Shown in pieces: positions 1-11,075 of a stretch of 64,000 nucleotides of DNA. The DNA comes from Heracleum sosnowskyi. Its lineage: Eukaryota > Streptophyta > Magnoliopsida > Apiales > Apiaceae. Made by a program: the position numbers and the translations under genes. Numbering within the stretch: position 1 is the first letter of the stretch; the number at the start of each line of letters is the position of its first letter. The notes below the pieces were generated by a model. It was given only the letters and a program-made list of their open reading frames with translations, had not been told where the DNA came from and made no database searches. The DNA lies in contig CM061245.1 of NCBI GenBank assembly GCA_030848705.1, positions 59,174,006 through 59,238,005 on the forward strand, given 5' to 3'.

Positions 1-339
1 CTTGGAGGAGGAGTATCAAGTGTCTACATTCCAAAGTATAGGGATCATACTGGAAAGTTGGTGGAAATGAAGAAAAATAGTGCTAGATTCAGGACTGCAC
101 TAAATAAGAAAGTTCTAGAGTTCAATCTAGAGTCTGATAAGGCTTTTTATATCAGACTTGGCAATGAAATGAACAAGAACATCATCTATTCTTTAAGGGC
201 TGCCATTTATCAAATTGGTGAAGATGAACCAGAATTGAAGGAGCTGAAGAAGGATATGATTGCTGAACTAGATCGAGCTGAGAGAAAGCTGCTGATTGAT
301 TATCTCAGGACAGTACCTGATATTGAAGAAGTCAAGTAA
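1..339 (+). CDS. C-terminal end of the last ORF of a SIRE-type copia element (partial)
   Basis: The first reading frame is open from base 1 to the stop at 337-339, so this is the end of a longer protein that starts outside the window. The visible ~112 residues are charged and helical in character, rich in Lys, Glu and Leu, with no membrane segment. The ORF ends ~150 bases before a polypurine tract and LTR, the same place the 1617-aa third ORF occupies in the element at 30071-48987, so I infer the tail of a SIRE-type third ORF. Its sequence is not obviously alignable to that ORF, so it would be a different family. A generic coding tail of another element is possible. Confidence 0.5.
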   Translation, partial: LGGGVSSVYIPKYRDHTGKLVEMKKNSARFRTALNKKVLEFNLESDKAFYIRLGNEMNKNIIYSLRAAIYQIGEDEPELKELKKDMIAELDRAERKLLIDYLRTVPDIEEVK

Positions 340-490
340 AGTCTGACTGTAAGTTTTTTTTTTATGTTTTCTATTCTAAGTTAAATTTAAACTCTGTTTT
401 AAAATTAAACTCTGACATATTTTAAACACTGCATTTGTTATATGTTTTGACATCATCAATTATCTTTTTAACTTGTACATTTTTATTATG

Positions 491-507
491 AACAAGTTGG
501 GGGAGAT
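491..507 (+). other. Polypurine tract of the left copia element
   Basis: The tract AACAAGTTGGGGGAGAT lies directly before TGTTAG, the LTR start. It closely matches the tract at 47621-47631. The ~150 bases between the ORF stop and this tract are AT-rich 3' untranslated sequence with nothing else recognisable. Confidence 0.75.
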
Positions 508-1005
508 TGTTAGATATAATTGCTAACGTTTGTTCATCAGTGTTTAAGTACCAGGTACATATCAGAGTTTACATGGAAGCCAGTCAGAGTTTGTTAAAGT
601 CTGACAGGGTGATAGTTGACTTAGCTGTCGGTGCAAAGATAAAGATTCTAGAAGCAATATATTCTGAAGATGGAAAGAAGCAGAATATATTGATACAGCT
701 AAGGAGACTGGACAGAAGACTGAAGCAATCCTTAATTGATAATAATTGTATAGCTAATTTATAGGAATATCAATTAGAGATGGATTGTAAGTAGCTGTGT
801 ACTATATAAACACAGATAGGTTATCCCTAGAAGGGATACGCGAACATTGAATATATTATTCTTGTAACCTAGTAGCTCTTTGTGATTCATTAACATCACT
901 AAGAGAGAATTATTTAATATAATTCAGTTTGTTGATTTACAAACCTGTGTTCTTGATTGTTATTCTCATACATACTTGATTATATATTGTGTATTCGGCC
1001 TAACA
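508..1005 (+). repeat. 3' LTR of a copia element, 498 bp
   Basis: It starts TGTTAGATATAATTGC after the polypurine tract and ends CGGCCTAACA. A TATA-like ACTATATAAACAC lies near 799. The 5' part of the element is outside the window, so LTR divergence and the target duplication (right flank GTTAG) cannot be checked. It lacks the minisatellite seen in the 30071-48987 element's LTR. Confidence 0.75.
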
Positions 1006-3224
1006 GTTAGTGACCTATCAATGAAATTGGTTTATTCTCCCAAGGATATTATGATAATGAAAAGCGTGTCAATCGATATATGTGAAAGGAATAGCGATGT
1101 GCCGTGAACTCCAGTGACAACGGTGTTAGGTAGATGCCCTATAGTGGAATTGAGATTTTGGAGGAGTTGTTTACGAATGGACACTACCTCTGGGTTAGCA
1201 AGATAAGTACTGGCGATGGAGTCAGAGGGAGCTGGTATTGTGACTTGGGAGAGGTGCAGCGTGTGTTGTTTTTAGAGGAATAATTTTCGGAAATATATGG
1301 AGACCCGAATGAAAATTAAAGTTAAAGAGTTAAAACAAGAAACCATGACTGTGGCCAAGAATGAGGCCAAGTTTTCCGAATTATCGAGGTTTGTTCCGGA
1401 GTTTGTGAACACAGAAGAAAAGAAAGCCAGTAGGTTTCAACCAGGGCTACCTCCAACAAGCAGCCACTGTCAGGACCTTTAAATAACAGGTACGCTTCTA
1501 TACTATTTAGACAGAGCTAATGTATCGTTGTATATCAAGAAGTTGCATGACAATTAAACCTTAAGGCCGAGCCACTAAGGGAATAATTACAAGTAGAAAT
1601 AGTCAATCGGGGGATTTTCCCATAAGACTGGTACATCCAGGTTACGAACTAGAAATATGAGGTCGACACTTTTGATAGACCTGATTCCTTTCAAGTTGGG
1701 AGGAGTTGATGTTATAATAAGGATGGGTTTGTTGACACCCAATGGAGCCCAGACTGATTGTAAGGGAGAGAGAGTAATAAATAAAGGATGGAGACAGATT
1801 CAGAGATTCTTGAATATAGTTCAGACTAAGAAACTATTATGCCAGAAATGCGAGGCTTAATTAGCTCTTATGGTTGACGCCAAGAAAAGAGATACCAAGT
1901 ATAAAGGGAACTACAATGGTTTTGGGAGATTGTGCAAGGTTTTAATGAGCTACCAGATATCGATTTGGATGACATGAGAATGAATACCGAGTATTCAGAG
2001 TATCGTGGGAATGAAAGAGTTAGTGACTCAGTTACAAGAATTGCTGGGCAAGAATATGATAAGACCCAGTGTACCACCGTGGAGAGCCCGGTGTTGTTAT
2101 AAGAAAGAAAGATGTTAGCACAAGATTATGTATCGAACCTCGAGAGTTGTATGAGTTTGACATGGAGAATAGGTACCCTGGTAAATGATTGTTTCATCAG
2201 CGGAAGAACGCTGTGTATTTCCAAATTTATTTAAGAACTGGATATCACCATTTGGAAGTTAAATCCGAGGATATACCCAAGACTGCGATTCGTACTAGGA
2301 ATAGACACTTCGAGTTTTCAGTGAGGTTATTTTGGGTTGATTAATGCACCCACAAATTTTATGGAATGTAATGAATTGGCTTTGAGTTACCCGTGATAGT
2401 AGATAACATGAGATGGAGAAATGGCTAGAATTGACCTAGGATTATGACTGTGAGATACACTACCATCCGGGGAAGGCCAATGTGGTGGCCGATACCCTTA
2501 ATTAAAATGAGACAGAGATGGATTCCGAATGATCGGAAATTAAAGGATGAGATTTTACACAAAACCCAAGTTAGTCCAACAAACTAGAAAGACAAAAGAT
2601 TTCACCAACAAGCGGCTAGTGACAACCAAGACAGACAGAGAAAGTATGCGGACTAAGCCCGTGAGTATAGAGATAGTACTGCTATCGATAAGCTAAATGG
2701 CATGTTGAGGGATGACAAGCAAGTTTATGTTGGTGTGTTTCTGTGCAAATAAGATGGGGAATATGAGGTTAGAGATTCGTGATGCTAAAAGATATCCATG
2801 GAAAGAATTAATGAGATTTGGAAAGAAAGGGAAGTGAGCCCGAGATTCATTGGGCCATCTGAGATTTTAAAACGCGTCAGGAAGGTGGCCTACGAGCCAG
2901 CCTTACCCCCCCCCCCCAAACTTGTAGAATGGTCATAACGGGGTTCATGTGTCAATGCTACGTCAGTATACTATAGATGCCCGGCATATGTAGAGTACGA
3001 GCAGGTAGATATACAACCTGGTCTGATTTACAAAGAACAACCTGTGGAAATCACGGATAGAAAAGAGCAAGTGCTAAGTTACGAGGTTGCCAAGCTAGTG
3101 AAAGGTTTGTGGAAAATCAAGAGGTGGAAGAATCCACCCGGGAGTTAGAAAGTGCAATGGAAGAGAAGTACCCCAGTTACTCCTAAGTTGATTCCGGGAC
3201 GGAATCCTTTTAAGGAGGGGAGAC
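1006..3224 (+). pseudogene. Decayed gag-pol of chromovirus-like gypsy element D
   Basis: Relics appear in polyprotein order. A gag stretch at ~1294-1480 resembles the MTVSEYEVKFTELARFAP region of element C. A protease stretch at ~1657-1860 contains DLIPFKLGG, against DLIPFNLGE in C. RT pieces lie at ~2030-2400. The end of RNase H is at ~2415-2515 (YHPGKANVVAD). The end of integrase and the C-terminal region are at ~2560-3200 (LRFGKKGK-like). Stops and frameshifts are everywhere, and 2.2 kb is less than half the normal coding length, so there are large internal deletions. The inverted copy at 62859-64000 shares many of the same defects. A C12 homopolymer (2907-2918) is C7 in that copy. Left end is cut by the copia LTR at 1005. 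Confidence 0.8.
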
Positions 3225-3364
3225 TATAATAACCCGAATTTTTGGAAAAATTTAAAACTTTTCTTATTATGATTAAGTGCAGCAGTGAATAGTGATATTG
3301 GTGGATGAATAGTGATTTTGAGGGTTAAGAAAATTTTTCATGCCACCTATGTATGAGACGTAGT

Positions 3365-3696
3365 TCTTGTTAGTATGTTTGTAATACAAATATAATAACT
3401 GTTTGATGTATACTGAGATAGAAAAAACACAAACGTTTGCTTGACAAAAGACTCGCTCATTATTCATCTTGAAAAGCACTACAAATATATGGAAAGACAC
3501 AGTACTCTATCATGCCTACAAAATAGGACATGAGTTAACAAACTCCTGAAACTACTCAACTGCTGCACTACTTATTCAACATACCTACTTGCAAGGAACT
3601 AACTCACGACTAAATCAACAAAAGAAATAAACTAATACATGCAGCTTGTCATAGACAAATAAATAAACCATAGTTTGAGATCACTTATTTCCAACA
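3365..3696 (-). repeat. 3' LTR of the copia at 3365-8255
   Basis: It is read on the minus strand from TGTTGGAAATAAGTGATC at 3696. If the target duplication is GTAGT, it ends in CTAACAAGA, so the 3' terminus is GA rather than the usual CA. It is identical to 7924-8255 by eye. Confidence 0.9.
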
Positions 3697-3711
3697 TTCA
3701 CCCCCTTGATC
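3697..3711 (-). other. Polypurine tract of the copia at 3365-8255
   Basis: The minus strand reads GATCAAGGGGGTGAA immediately before the LTR start TGTTGG. It overlaps or abuts the pol stop, leaving practically no 3' spacer. Confidence 0.85.
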
Positions 3712-6700
3712 TCAAACACATCTGACCAACTCTTTAACACCAAGCAGGTTCCGCATTTTCTCGAACTTGATTGTTGCCAACGCTTTGGTCATAATATCAG
3801 CCTTCTGATTACTGCTACTAACATGTTTTAACACAACTTCGCCTCTCTCCACACATTCCCTTATGAAGTGGTACCGAATATCAATATGCTTACTTCTACC
3901 ATGGAACATAGGATTTTTAGCCAAGTCGATTGCCGATCTGTTGTCAATACATAAAGTCACTGGTCCAAGACTTTCAGAGGTGATTCTTCCCAAGACATTC
4001 CTTAGCCATATCCCTTGGCAAGCTGCTGAAGTTGCTGCCATAAACTCTGCTTCGCAAGAGGACAAGGCTACGCATCTTTGTTTTTGCGAAACCCATGTGA
4101 TGATGCTTTCGTTGAGGTAGAATACCATGCCTGCAGTGCTGCGTCTGTCATCCAAATGACCTGCTAAGTCACTATCTGAATAACCCGTTATGATGTTGTT
4201 GCCATTGCTCTTCGAGTAGACCAAACCATACTGAATCGTACCTTTCACATACCTCAGAACCCGTTTCACAGCATTCAAGTGTAACTTGGTTGGTCGCTCC
4301 ATATATCGACTCAAAATGCCTACTGAATACGCGATATCTGGTCTAGTATATACCAGATATCGAAGTCCTCCTATCAAACTTTTGTACTGTGTGGGGTTTA
4401 CAGCCTCACCCCCTTCATCCTTGCATATCTGCTCTTTCAAATCCATAGGAAACTTAGCTGGGTTGCAGCTTCCTAGTCCAGCCTTTTCCAAAATCTTACG
4501 AGCATAGCCAGCCTGTTTTAGCTCGATAAAACCCTCTCCTTGTGTAACCTCGATACCCAGATAGTAGTTGAGTTGCCCCAGATCACTCATTGCAAACTTC
4601 TGATTCATTTCCCTCTTAAATTCCGTAATCATGGACTCCTTAGAACCTGTGATAAGTAGATCATCCACGTAGACTGCCACAATCATGCTATCTTCTCCTT
4701 TCTTTCTCGTATACACCGCATGTTCATACGGGCATTTGCTGAAACCAAGACTCACAAGACAAGCATTTAGTTTCTCGTACCATGCCCGGGGAGCCTGTCT
4801 TAAGCCATACAGGGCCTTGATTAGCTTATAGACCTTCTGTTCATGCCCAGATACTTCGAATCCTTCTGGTTGCGAGACATACACATCCTCCTTTATCTCC
4901 CCGTTTAAGAACGCAGTCTTCACGTCGAGGTGATGAACCTCCCAACTCGACTTTGCAGCCAGGGCTAACAACAAACGAACCGTCTCTAATCGAGTGACTG
5001 GAGCATACACTTCATCGAAATCAACACCATGCTCTTGAACGTATCCCTTCGCCACTAAACGTGCCTTGTGTTTCACAATTTTTCCCTCAGCATCCTTCTT
5101 CAGCTTGAATATCCATTTCAGGCCCACAACTTTCTGACCAGGTGGCAGCGTCGTTAACTTCCATGTGTTATTTGTTTCAATCGACTCCATTTCCTTTTTC
5201 ATCGCCCTATTCCAGTTTTCATCCTTTGCAGCCTGCTTGTAACTCGCAGGTTCTTCGACACCCATCAGATACAACTCCTCGTCTAATATAACTTCCTCAG
5301 TATCATTGTATATGTCTGCGATGGGTCGAACTCTCCTCGGTTCCACACTGTCATCGTAATCGTCTCTATTTAATCTCGGAGCTGTTACAGATTGGGAAGG
5401 AGTAGACTGAGTCGATTGAGCAGTAGACTGAGTAGAGTGAGACGAATGATCAGAAGACTGAGATGAACGAGATGAACGAGTAGGCGTGTTCTCATCTTCT
5501 TGATCATTACCACCGTCTGTGTCATGAGTTTCTACATTCTCATTGTCATCCATTGTTTCTCCGCTATTCTCACTCAAGTTGTCGATATGAAACTCTGCTT
5601 CCAACCCATCACTTTCGTCTTTCTCATCCCAGCTCCAGGTTTTTGACTCCTCAAATACTACATCACGACTGACCCATATACGTTTATTGATAGGATCATA
5701 TAAACGATAGCCCTTTGTGCCTTGTTCTCGTCCAAGATTGATTACCTGCATGCTACGATCATCAAGTTTCTTCGTCTTAACATTTGGAATTTTCATGTGA
5801 GCCAAACAACCAAATATGCGAACATGAGATATATCTGGTTTTCTTTCATTCCATACTTCATAAGGAGTCTGACCAGTAAGTGCTCGAGTTGGTACCCTAT
5901 TGAGAATGTAAACTGAATTTCGAACCGCTTCTGCCCACATCTTAGCTGGTAGCTGCATCTCTTTCAAGCTACTTCTTGTCATCTCAGCAACTGTCCTATT
6001 TCTACGTTCTACCACCCCGTTTTGCTGGGGTGTGTAGGGTGTAGTATAGTGCCTGTCAATCCCTGCAGCTTTGCAATACTCCTTAAATTCTTTCGAAGTG
6101 AACTCTCCTCCACGATCTGTTCTCAGTACTTTCACAACCTTTTCCGATCCCTTTTCTGCTGCTGTTCGAAACTCCTTAAATGCTTCAAGTGCTTCGTCCT
6201 TGGACTTCAGAAAATACACCCACATATACCGGCTGAAGTCGTCTACAATTAGAAAGAAATACCTGAAACCAGAATTTGTTTCAGGCGTAATAGGGCCACA
6301 CAAGTCCGCATGAACTAGTTCTAGTACCTTTTGAGCACTAAACTTAGATTTAGCTGGTATTTGTTTCCTGGTCTGCTTCGATAGCAAGCATCCTTGACAC
6401 ACATTCTTTATTTTCTGCAGGTCCGGTAAACCCTTCACCATTTTCTGTTTTGACATCAAGGCTATTGCCTGATAATTCACGTGACCTAGTCTCTTGTGCC
6501 ACAGACTTGATAGATCATCCCTCACAGACATCAAACAAGCTAGATGACTTGATTCAATTATGATTTTATACAGTCTGTTAGGAGACCTCTTTACTTTCAT
6601 TAACAACCGCTCTTGTTTATCATATATCCACAGGAATTCTCCCCTAAGCACTACTTTATCACCTTCTTCAGACATTTGCCCTAAGCTCATTATATTACTT

Positions 6701-7875
6701 TTCAGACTAGGGATATAAAATACCTCTCTGAGGGCTCTTTCTTCTCCGTTCTTGCACATCAAGCTGACGGTGCCTTTGCCTTCGATCTTTACAGCAGACC
6801 CATCTCCAAATCGAACCTGACCTTTAACACTTTCATCGAGGCTTGAGAACTTGGTCTTGAATCCTGTCATGTGGTTACTTGCCCCATTGTCAAGATACCA
6901 AAGATTTGAGTCATTTCCTCCATTTTTCGACAGCATGGCAGGTGCAATGCGTTCTTCATTCAGCATCACAACACCTGATTCCTTCTCCTTGTTATGCTTC
7001 ACTAGCAGTAACGTTGGCTCATCATCATCCACCATCGTCATGTTGATCTCCTGCTTGTTGTACTGATTTTTCTTGGGTTTACGACATTCGACGGCAAAAT
7101 GTCCATATATACCACAATTGTAACACTTCACGGTGCTTTTATCCCGTCCTTTGTATCTGGAGTTTGAGGTTCCTCCACTCCCAGTACGCTTCATCCACTC
7201 CTCCTTGGTTAACAGTAATTTATTTTCGTTACTTTCTCGTTTTTCCCATTCTTCTCTGGTTAACAACAGTTGACTTTCGTTGCTTTCACCTTTCCCTTTC
7301 AAACGTTCCTCGTGTGCCTTGAGGGAACCTACAGCTTCCTCCATGGACATAGTTTCCAAGTTACTAAATTGTTCCAACGTAGATGTAATCTGTAGGAACT
7401 TTGTGGGGACAGATCTCAAGAACTTTTTCACTATGTATGACTCCTTCATCGTCTCACCAAGAGCTCTAATATTCGTCACCAGTCCGTTCATTCTCATGTA
7501 GAAGTCATCGATTTGTTCACTTTCCTTCATCATCATTGCTTCAAACTCAGCCTTTAGAGTTTGCACGCGAGCTGCTTTCACCTTGTCTGAGCCTTGACAC
7601 AAAGTCTTTAAGGCCTCCCAGATCTCCTTTGCTGTTTTCTTCTCAGCCATACTCAGCAGCATATCCTCCGGCAGTCCCTGATACATCATGGCCACTGCCG
7701 CTTTGTCTGCTTTCTCTTCGATAGGGTCCTTTGATTCACCCGGCGACGCTGCGTTCCATACTCCCTGTGCCTGCAGAATTACTTTCATCTTGAGAGCCCA
7801 AGTAGTGTAGTTAGTTCTTGTCAACATGGGGTACGTCAGGCCTAGTGATCCACTCTTTCCCTTGTTCGCATCCAT
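3712..7875 (-). CDS. Ty1/copia gag-pol polyprotein, 1387 aa, intact
   Basis: A single uninterrupted polyprotein. In order: a copia-type gag with the zinc knuckle CYNCGIYGHFAVEC (~residues 250-265); an aspartic protease with WYLDNGASNHMTG (~330), where the usual DSG is DNG; a GAG-pre-integrase region with LWHKRLGHVN; an integrase core with HADLCGPI and TPYTPQQNGVVERRNR; a Ser/Thr-rich linker; reverse transcriptase with YVDDLLITG; and RNase H with SSCEAEFMA, ending in the ADIMTKAL region. Length and domain order are normal for a single-ORF plant copia element. The start MDANKGKSG lies just downstream of the primer site. It would supply capsid and enzymes for RNA-mediated transposition. Confidence 0.95.
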   Translation of the reverse strand: MDANKGKSGSLGLTYPMLTRTNYTTWALKMKVILQAQGVWNAASPGESKDPIEEKADKAAVAMMYQGLPEDMLLSMAEKKTAKEIWEALKTLCQGSDKVKAARVQTLKAEFEAMMMKESEQIDDFYMRMNGLVTNIRALGETMKESYIVKKFLRSVPTKFLQITSTLEQFSNLETMSMEEAVGSLKAHEERLKGKGESNESQLLLTREEWEKRESNENKLLLTKEEWMKRTGSGGTSNSRYKGRDKSTVKCYNCGIYGHFAVECRKPKKNQYNKQEINMTMVDDDEPTLLLVKHNKEKESGVVMLNEERIAPAMLSKNGGNDSNLWYLDNGASNHMTGFKTKFSSLDESVKGQVRFGDGSAVKIEGKGTVSLMCKNGEERALREVFYIPSLKSNIMSLGQMSEEGDKVVLRGEFLWIYDKQERLLMKVKRSPNRLYKIIIESSHLACLMSVRDDLSSLWHKRLGHVNYQAIALMSKQKMVKGLPDLQKIKNVCQGCLLSKQTRKQIPAKSKFSAQKVLELVHADLCGPITPETNSGFRYFFLIVDDFSRYMWVYFLKSKDEALEAFKEFRTAAEKGSEKVVKVLRTDRGGEFTSKEFKEYCKAAGIDRHYTTPYTPQQNGVVERRNRTVAEMTRSSLKEMQLPAKMWAEAVRNSVYILNRVPTRALTGQTPYEVWNERKPDISHVRIFGCLAHMKIPNVKTKKLDDRSMQVINLGREQGTKGYRLYDPINKRIWVSRDVVFEESKTWSWDEKDESDGLEAEFHIDNLSENSGETMDDNENVETHDTDGGNDQEDENTPTRSSRSSQSSDHSSHSTQSTAQSTQSTPSQSVTAPRLNRDDYDDSVEPRRVRPIADIYNDTEEVILDEELYLMGVEEPASYKQAAKDENWNRAMKKEMESIETNNTWKLTTLPPGQKVVGLKWIFKLKKDAEGKIVKHKARLVAKGYVQEHGVDFDEVYAPVTRLETVRLLLALAAKSSWEVHHLDVKTAFLNGEIKEDVYVSQPEGFEVSGHEQKVYKLIKALYGLRQAPRAWYEKLNACLVSLGFSKCPYEHAVYTRKKGEDSMIVAVYVDDLLITGSKESMITEFKREMNQKFAMSDLGQLNYYLGIEVTQGEGFIELKQAGYARKILEKAGLGSCNPAKFPMDLKEQICKDEGGEAVNPTQYKSLIGGLRYLVYTRPDIAYSVGILSRYMERPTKLHLNAVKRVLRYVKGTIQYGLVYSKSNGNNIITGYSDSDLAGHLDDRRSTAGMVFYLNESIITWVSQKQRCVALSSCEAEFMAATSAACQGIWLRNVLGRITSESLGPVTLCIDNRSAIDLAKNPMFHGRSKHIDIRYHFIRECVERGEVVLKHVSSSNQKADIMTKALATIKFEKMRNLLGVKELVRCV

Positions 7876-7908
7876 CGTTCGATCTTTTGACGTTCACTAA
7901 GAACTTCT

Positions 7909-7921
7909 AGCTCTGATACCA
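7909..7921 (-). other. Primer binding site, initiator-Met tRNA
   Basis: The minus strand reads TGGTATCAGAGCT two bases inside the 5' LTR, the standard plant tRNA-iMet primer site of copia elements. Confidence 0.9.
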
Positions 7922-7923
7922 AT

Positions 7924-8255
7924 TCTTGTTAGTATGTTTGTAATACAAATATAATAACTGTTTGATGTATACTGAGATAGAAAAAACACAAACGTTTGCT
8001 TGACAAAAGACTCGCTCATTATTCATCTTGAAAAGCACTACAAATATATGGAAAGACACAGTACTCTATCATGCCTACAAAATAGGACATGAGTTAACAA
8101 ACTCCTGAAACTACTCAACTGCTGCACTACTTATTCAACATACCTACTTGCAAGGAACTAACTCACGACTAAATCAACAAAAGAAATAAACTAATACATG
8201 CAGCTTGTCATAGACAAATAAATAAACCATAGTTTGAGATCACTTATTTCCAACA
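7924..8255 (-). repeat. 5' LTR of the copia at 3365-8255
   Basis: It begins TGTTGGAAATAAG at 8255 (minus strand) and is identical to 3365-3696 by eye. GTAGT follows at 8256. Confidence 0.9.
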
Positions 8256-10618
8256 GTAGTGTGGACGTTCCGAAGTCATATTAGTGATCTACGGAGTAAA
8301 TAAGTGAATGCAAAGACGATCGGAATTCAGAAATTCCAAATTTTATTTTGGTGTAATATTCGACCGGGCAGCGAATTATATATTATTATATTCAAGAAAT
8401 GAGATATTAAAATTGAGGATTTGAGGATTTAATATTTTGGAATTTTATTATTTTATTAAAGTCGATTTAAGGATCCGATTGTTGAAGTGAATAGTGAATA
8501 GTTACTATTCACTGCGAGAATCGCGTAAAGTTTTACTCGCTTTTTTTGGAAAATATTTCGAATCGTTTCAAGAGGAACAAGGCAATATTTACAGGATTAA
8601 ATATAGACATGGAAGTAACATGTAACAAGATTAGTTCGAGGGATGCAACATTTGGAGCATCCATGTGAAAGAAAGCGAACCAGTAAAGTTACTTTAACAG
8701 AACCAATGCATGTTCGACACATGTCGAGAGATGAAGCCACCTAGGGCTATGACTCACCATTTATACAAAATATCTCATCTTTTATCAAAATCAACCAAAA
8801 ATCAAAAATCCTTTCTTTTCTTCATTTTCGGCTAAAACAAATCAGCCGGACTGAAAGATTCATATCTCCTTCATTTCTCGGTGGAAAATGGCGATCTATA
8901 GCTTGTTGGAAAGGTCGTGAGATAACCTACATTTCCTATTTCACAAGTGTCTTCCATTTGAGCAAGGTAAGACCTTCATTGTTCCAGTTCTTTAAACCGG
9001 TGTATAGTAACTCCGAGAATTCATAACTTGTTCTTGATTTTCTTTTGCAAGTTTAAGGATGATAACCATGGATAAAGACTCTCTTAAGGCTTACAAGCTC
9101 TTGTGGTGTATTTAAGGATTCAAGGAAGGTATACCACTCATCCACCCATTTGATTTATGTTGAGATTTAAGTGAATTTTCTAGTAATGTTTAAGAATAAG
9201 CGTGTTTATGGAATTTGGAGTATGTATGGTTAATTCTTGATGAATACTTGTTGTTGGTTGATGTTGGTGATGTGTTCTTGAAGTATATGAACTGGTTATG
9301 TTGTAAAAGTTTTGGGTTGTTGAATTCATTTGGTTTTAAGAGGTTTTGACATAACAAAAACCGGGAAACGTTACGATTATAGCCGTCGTAATGCCCATTT
9401 GATTTAAGGCTGTTTTGAGCAAGAATTACGAACTGGTCTTGGAATATTTTTGAACAACACCAACCATGAACATGTAGGTCTTGTTTTAAGGTTTGTTTTG
9501 GTATAAAGATCATGTCTATACGATTTACGGTTTAGGAGAAAAGTGAGTTTTAGTAAACGCCGTTCGGAAGAACAACCCATCTCTGGTCAGTCACTTTGAG
9601 GCTATTTTTGGACCACTTAGAAGCCATATTAAAATGTGAAACTTTGAGGGATAATACTAGAGACAGTTAAAAAGGCTCAAGAAAAAGATTCGGATTAAAA
9701 AGATTATTTTTCGATTTTATAAAAATGTGTTAGCCGAGGTTGCGCAAGTGAAAACCACTGAAAACGAGACTTAGAAACCAAGGTTCCAAATGGTTAAGTA
9801 TAACTTAGATTTGAGGACGGATTTCGAACCAAACTTATGATATAAGTATTTGACGAATAACATGGACTTAGTGTGACGCTAGAGCGAGCAAGTAATGCCT
9901 TGGTTGTGTTTCGCTTACGTGTTTAAGCATTGAGTTATAAGTGGTTTATCGAGGGGATTAACCGTGTGTTTTCGTTTGACTTTGTCTAGATTGTCCGACA
10001 TCGTCGCGAACCCCTATCACTTCTCGAGCATCAGGCAAGTTTACTAAACCTTACTCTATTATTCAGAGTATGTATATTTCCAATGTTCAATACTTGTGTA
10101 TTCCCAATTTATATACCAAATCTTTGTTGCAAGTATTGTGGCAAGTTTTCTAAATCTATACTTTGAAGTATTGATTATATATTACTGCTTTTGCCATGTG
10201 TGGAGTTATACAGTTTTGCGATACATGTTATATATTGTATAAAATAGAGTTTAATTTTGGTTTATATATGAGCTTTGAGATAAAGTAGTTATAAACCGGT
10301 GTACCTTGTAGCTCTATAGATAAGAGCAGGTTTATTGTTTCGACTCTAGACCGGGAGTCGATATTTTGTTATATAGATAGTCCTGGAAACCCGGAGGGAT
10401 TCCAGCGGCAGAGTACTATTCATCTTGAGGAATATTATTATTAAACATTATTTATATTCCGGAAAGTATTTATTTCTTGGAAATGATTTGATTATGGGCT
10501 TCTAAGCTAGATATGGGATATTAGTAGGTTAAGGGCGTATGATTTTCTTGAAAGATCAGAAGTGATTATATTTTGTATATGATAAATGTTATTTTCCGAT
10601 AAAGATATCGGGTACTGT

Positions 10619-11075
10619 TATTCGAGGATTAATTATTTAATTAAAGTATATTATTTATGAATATTCATTTGAGGAGTATTGACTTAAAGAATATTAGTGT
10701 GAATATTCATTTAAGGATTATTTATTTAATGAATACTACTTTTGAATATTTATTTGAGATTTAATTATTTAATGAATATTATTTTGAATATTCATTTGAG
10801 ATTAATTATGTAATGAATATTACTTTCGAATATTCAAATGAGATTTATTAATTAAGGAATATTATTTCAGATATTCATTTGAGGTTTACTTAATCGAAGA
10901 ATATTATTGTGAATATTATCTGAGGATTGTTTAATGAATATTATTTTTGAATATTCATTTGAAGATTAATTATTTGTTTAATGAATATTATTTTCAAATA
11001 TTCATTTGAGGATTACTTACTTAATAAATATTATTTTCAAATATTCATTTAAGATTTACTTATTTAATAAATATT
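10619..11075 (+). repeat. Array of AT-rich palindromic units in LTR D
   Basis: About ten diverged units of roughly 40-60 bases built from GAATATTATTTTGAATATTC and TTAATTATTTAATG. Each contains the inverted pair GAATATT/AATATTC and could fold as a small hairpin. The inverted copy has the same array at 59525-60080. Confidence 0.8.

Larger units (their letters stand above)
3365..8255 (-). mobile_element. Young, structurally complete Ty1/copia element in the LTR of D
   Basis: Its two 332-bp LTRs look identical. It has one intact gag-pol ORF, an initiator-Met tRNA primer site and a polypurine tract, all in minus orientation. The flanks are the 5-bp duplication GTAGT at 3360-3364 and 8256-8260. 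The uninterrupted homologous site in copy G reads GACGTAGTGTGG, confirming a clean insertion. By structure it could be autonomous. I do not assign a lineage beyond Ty1/copia. Confidence 0.95.
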
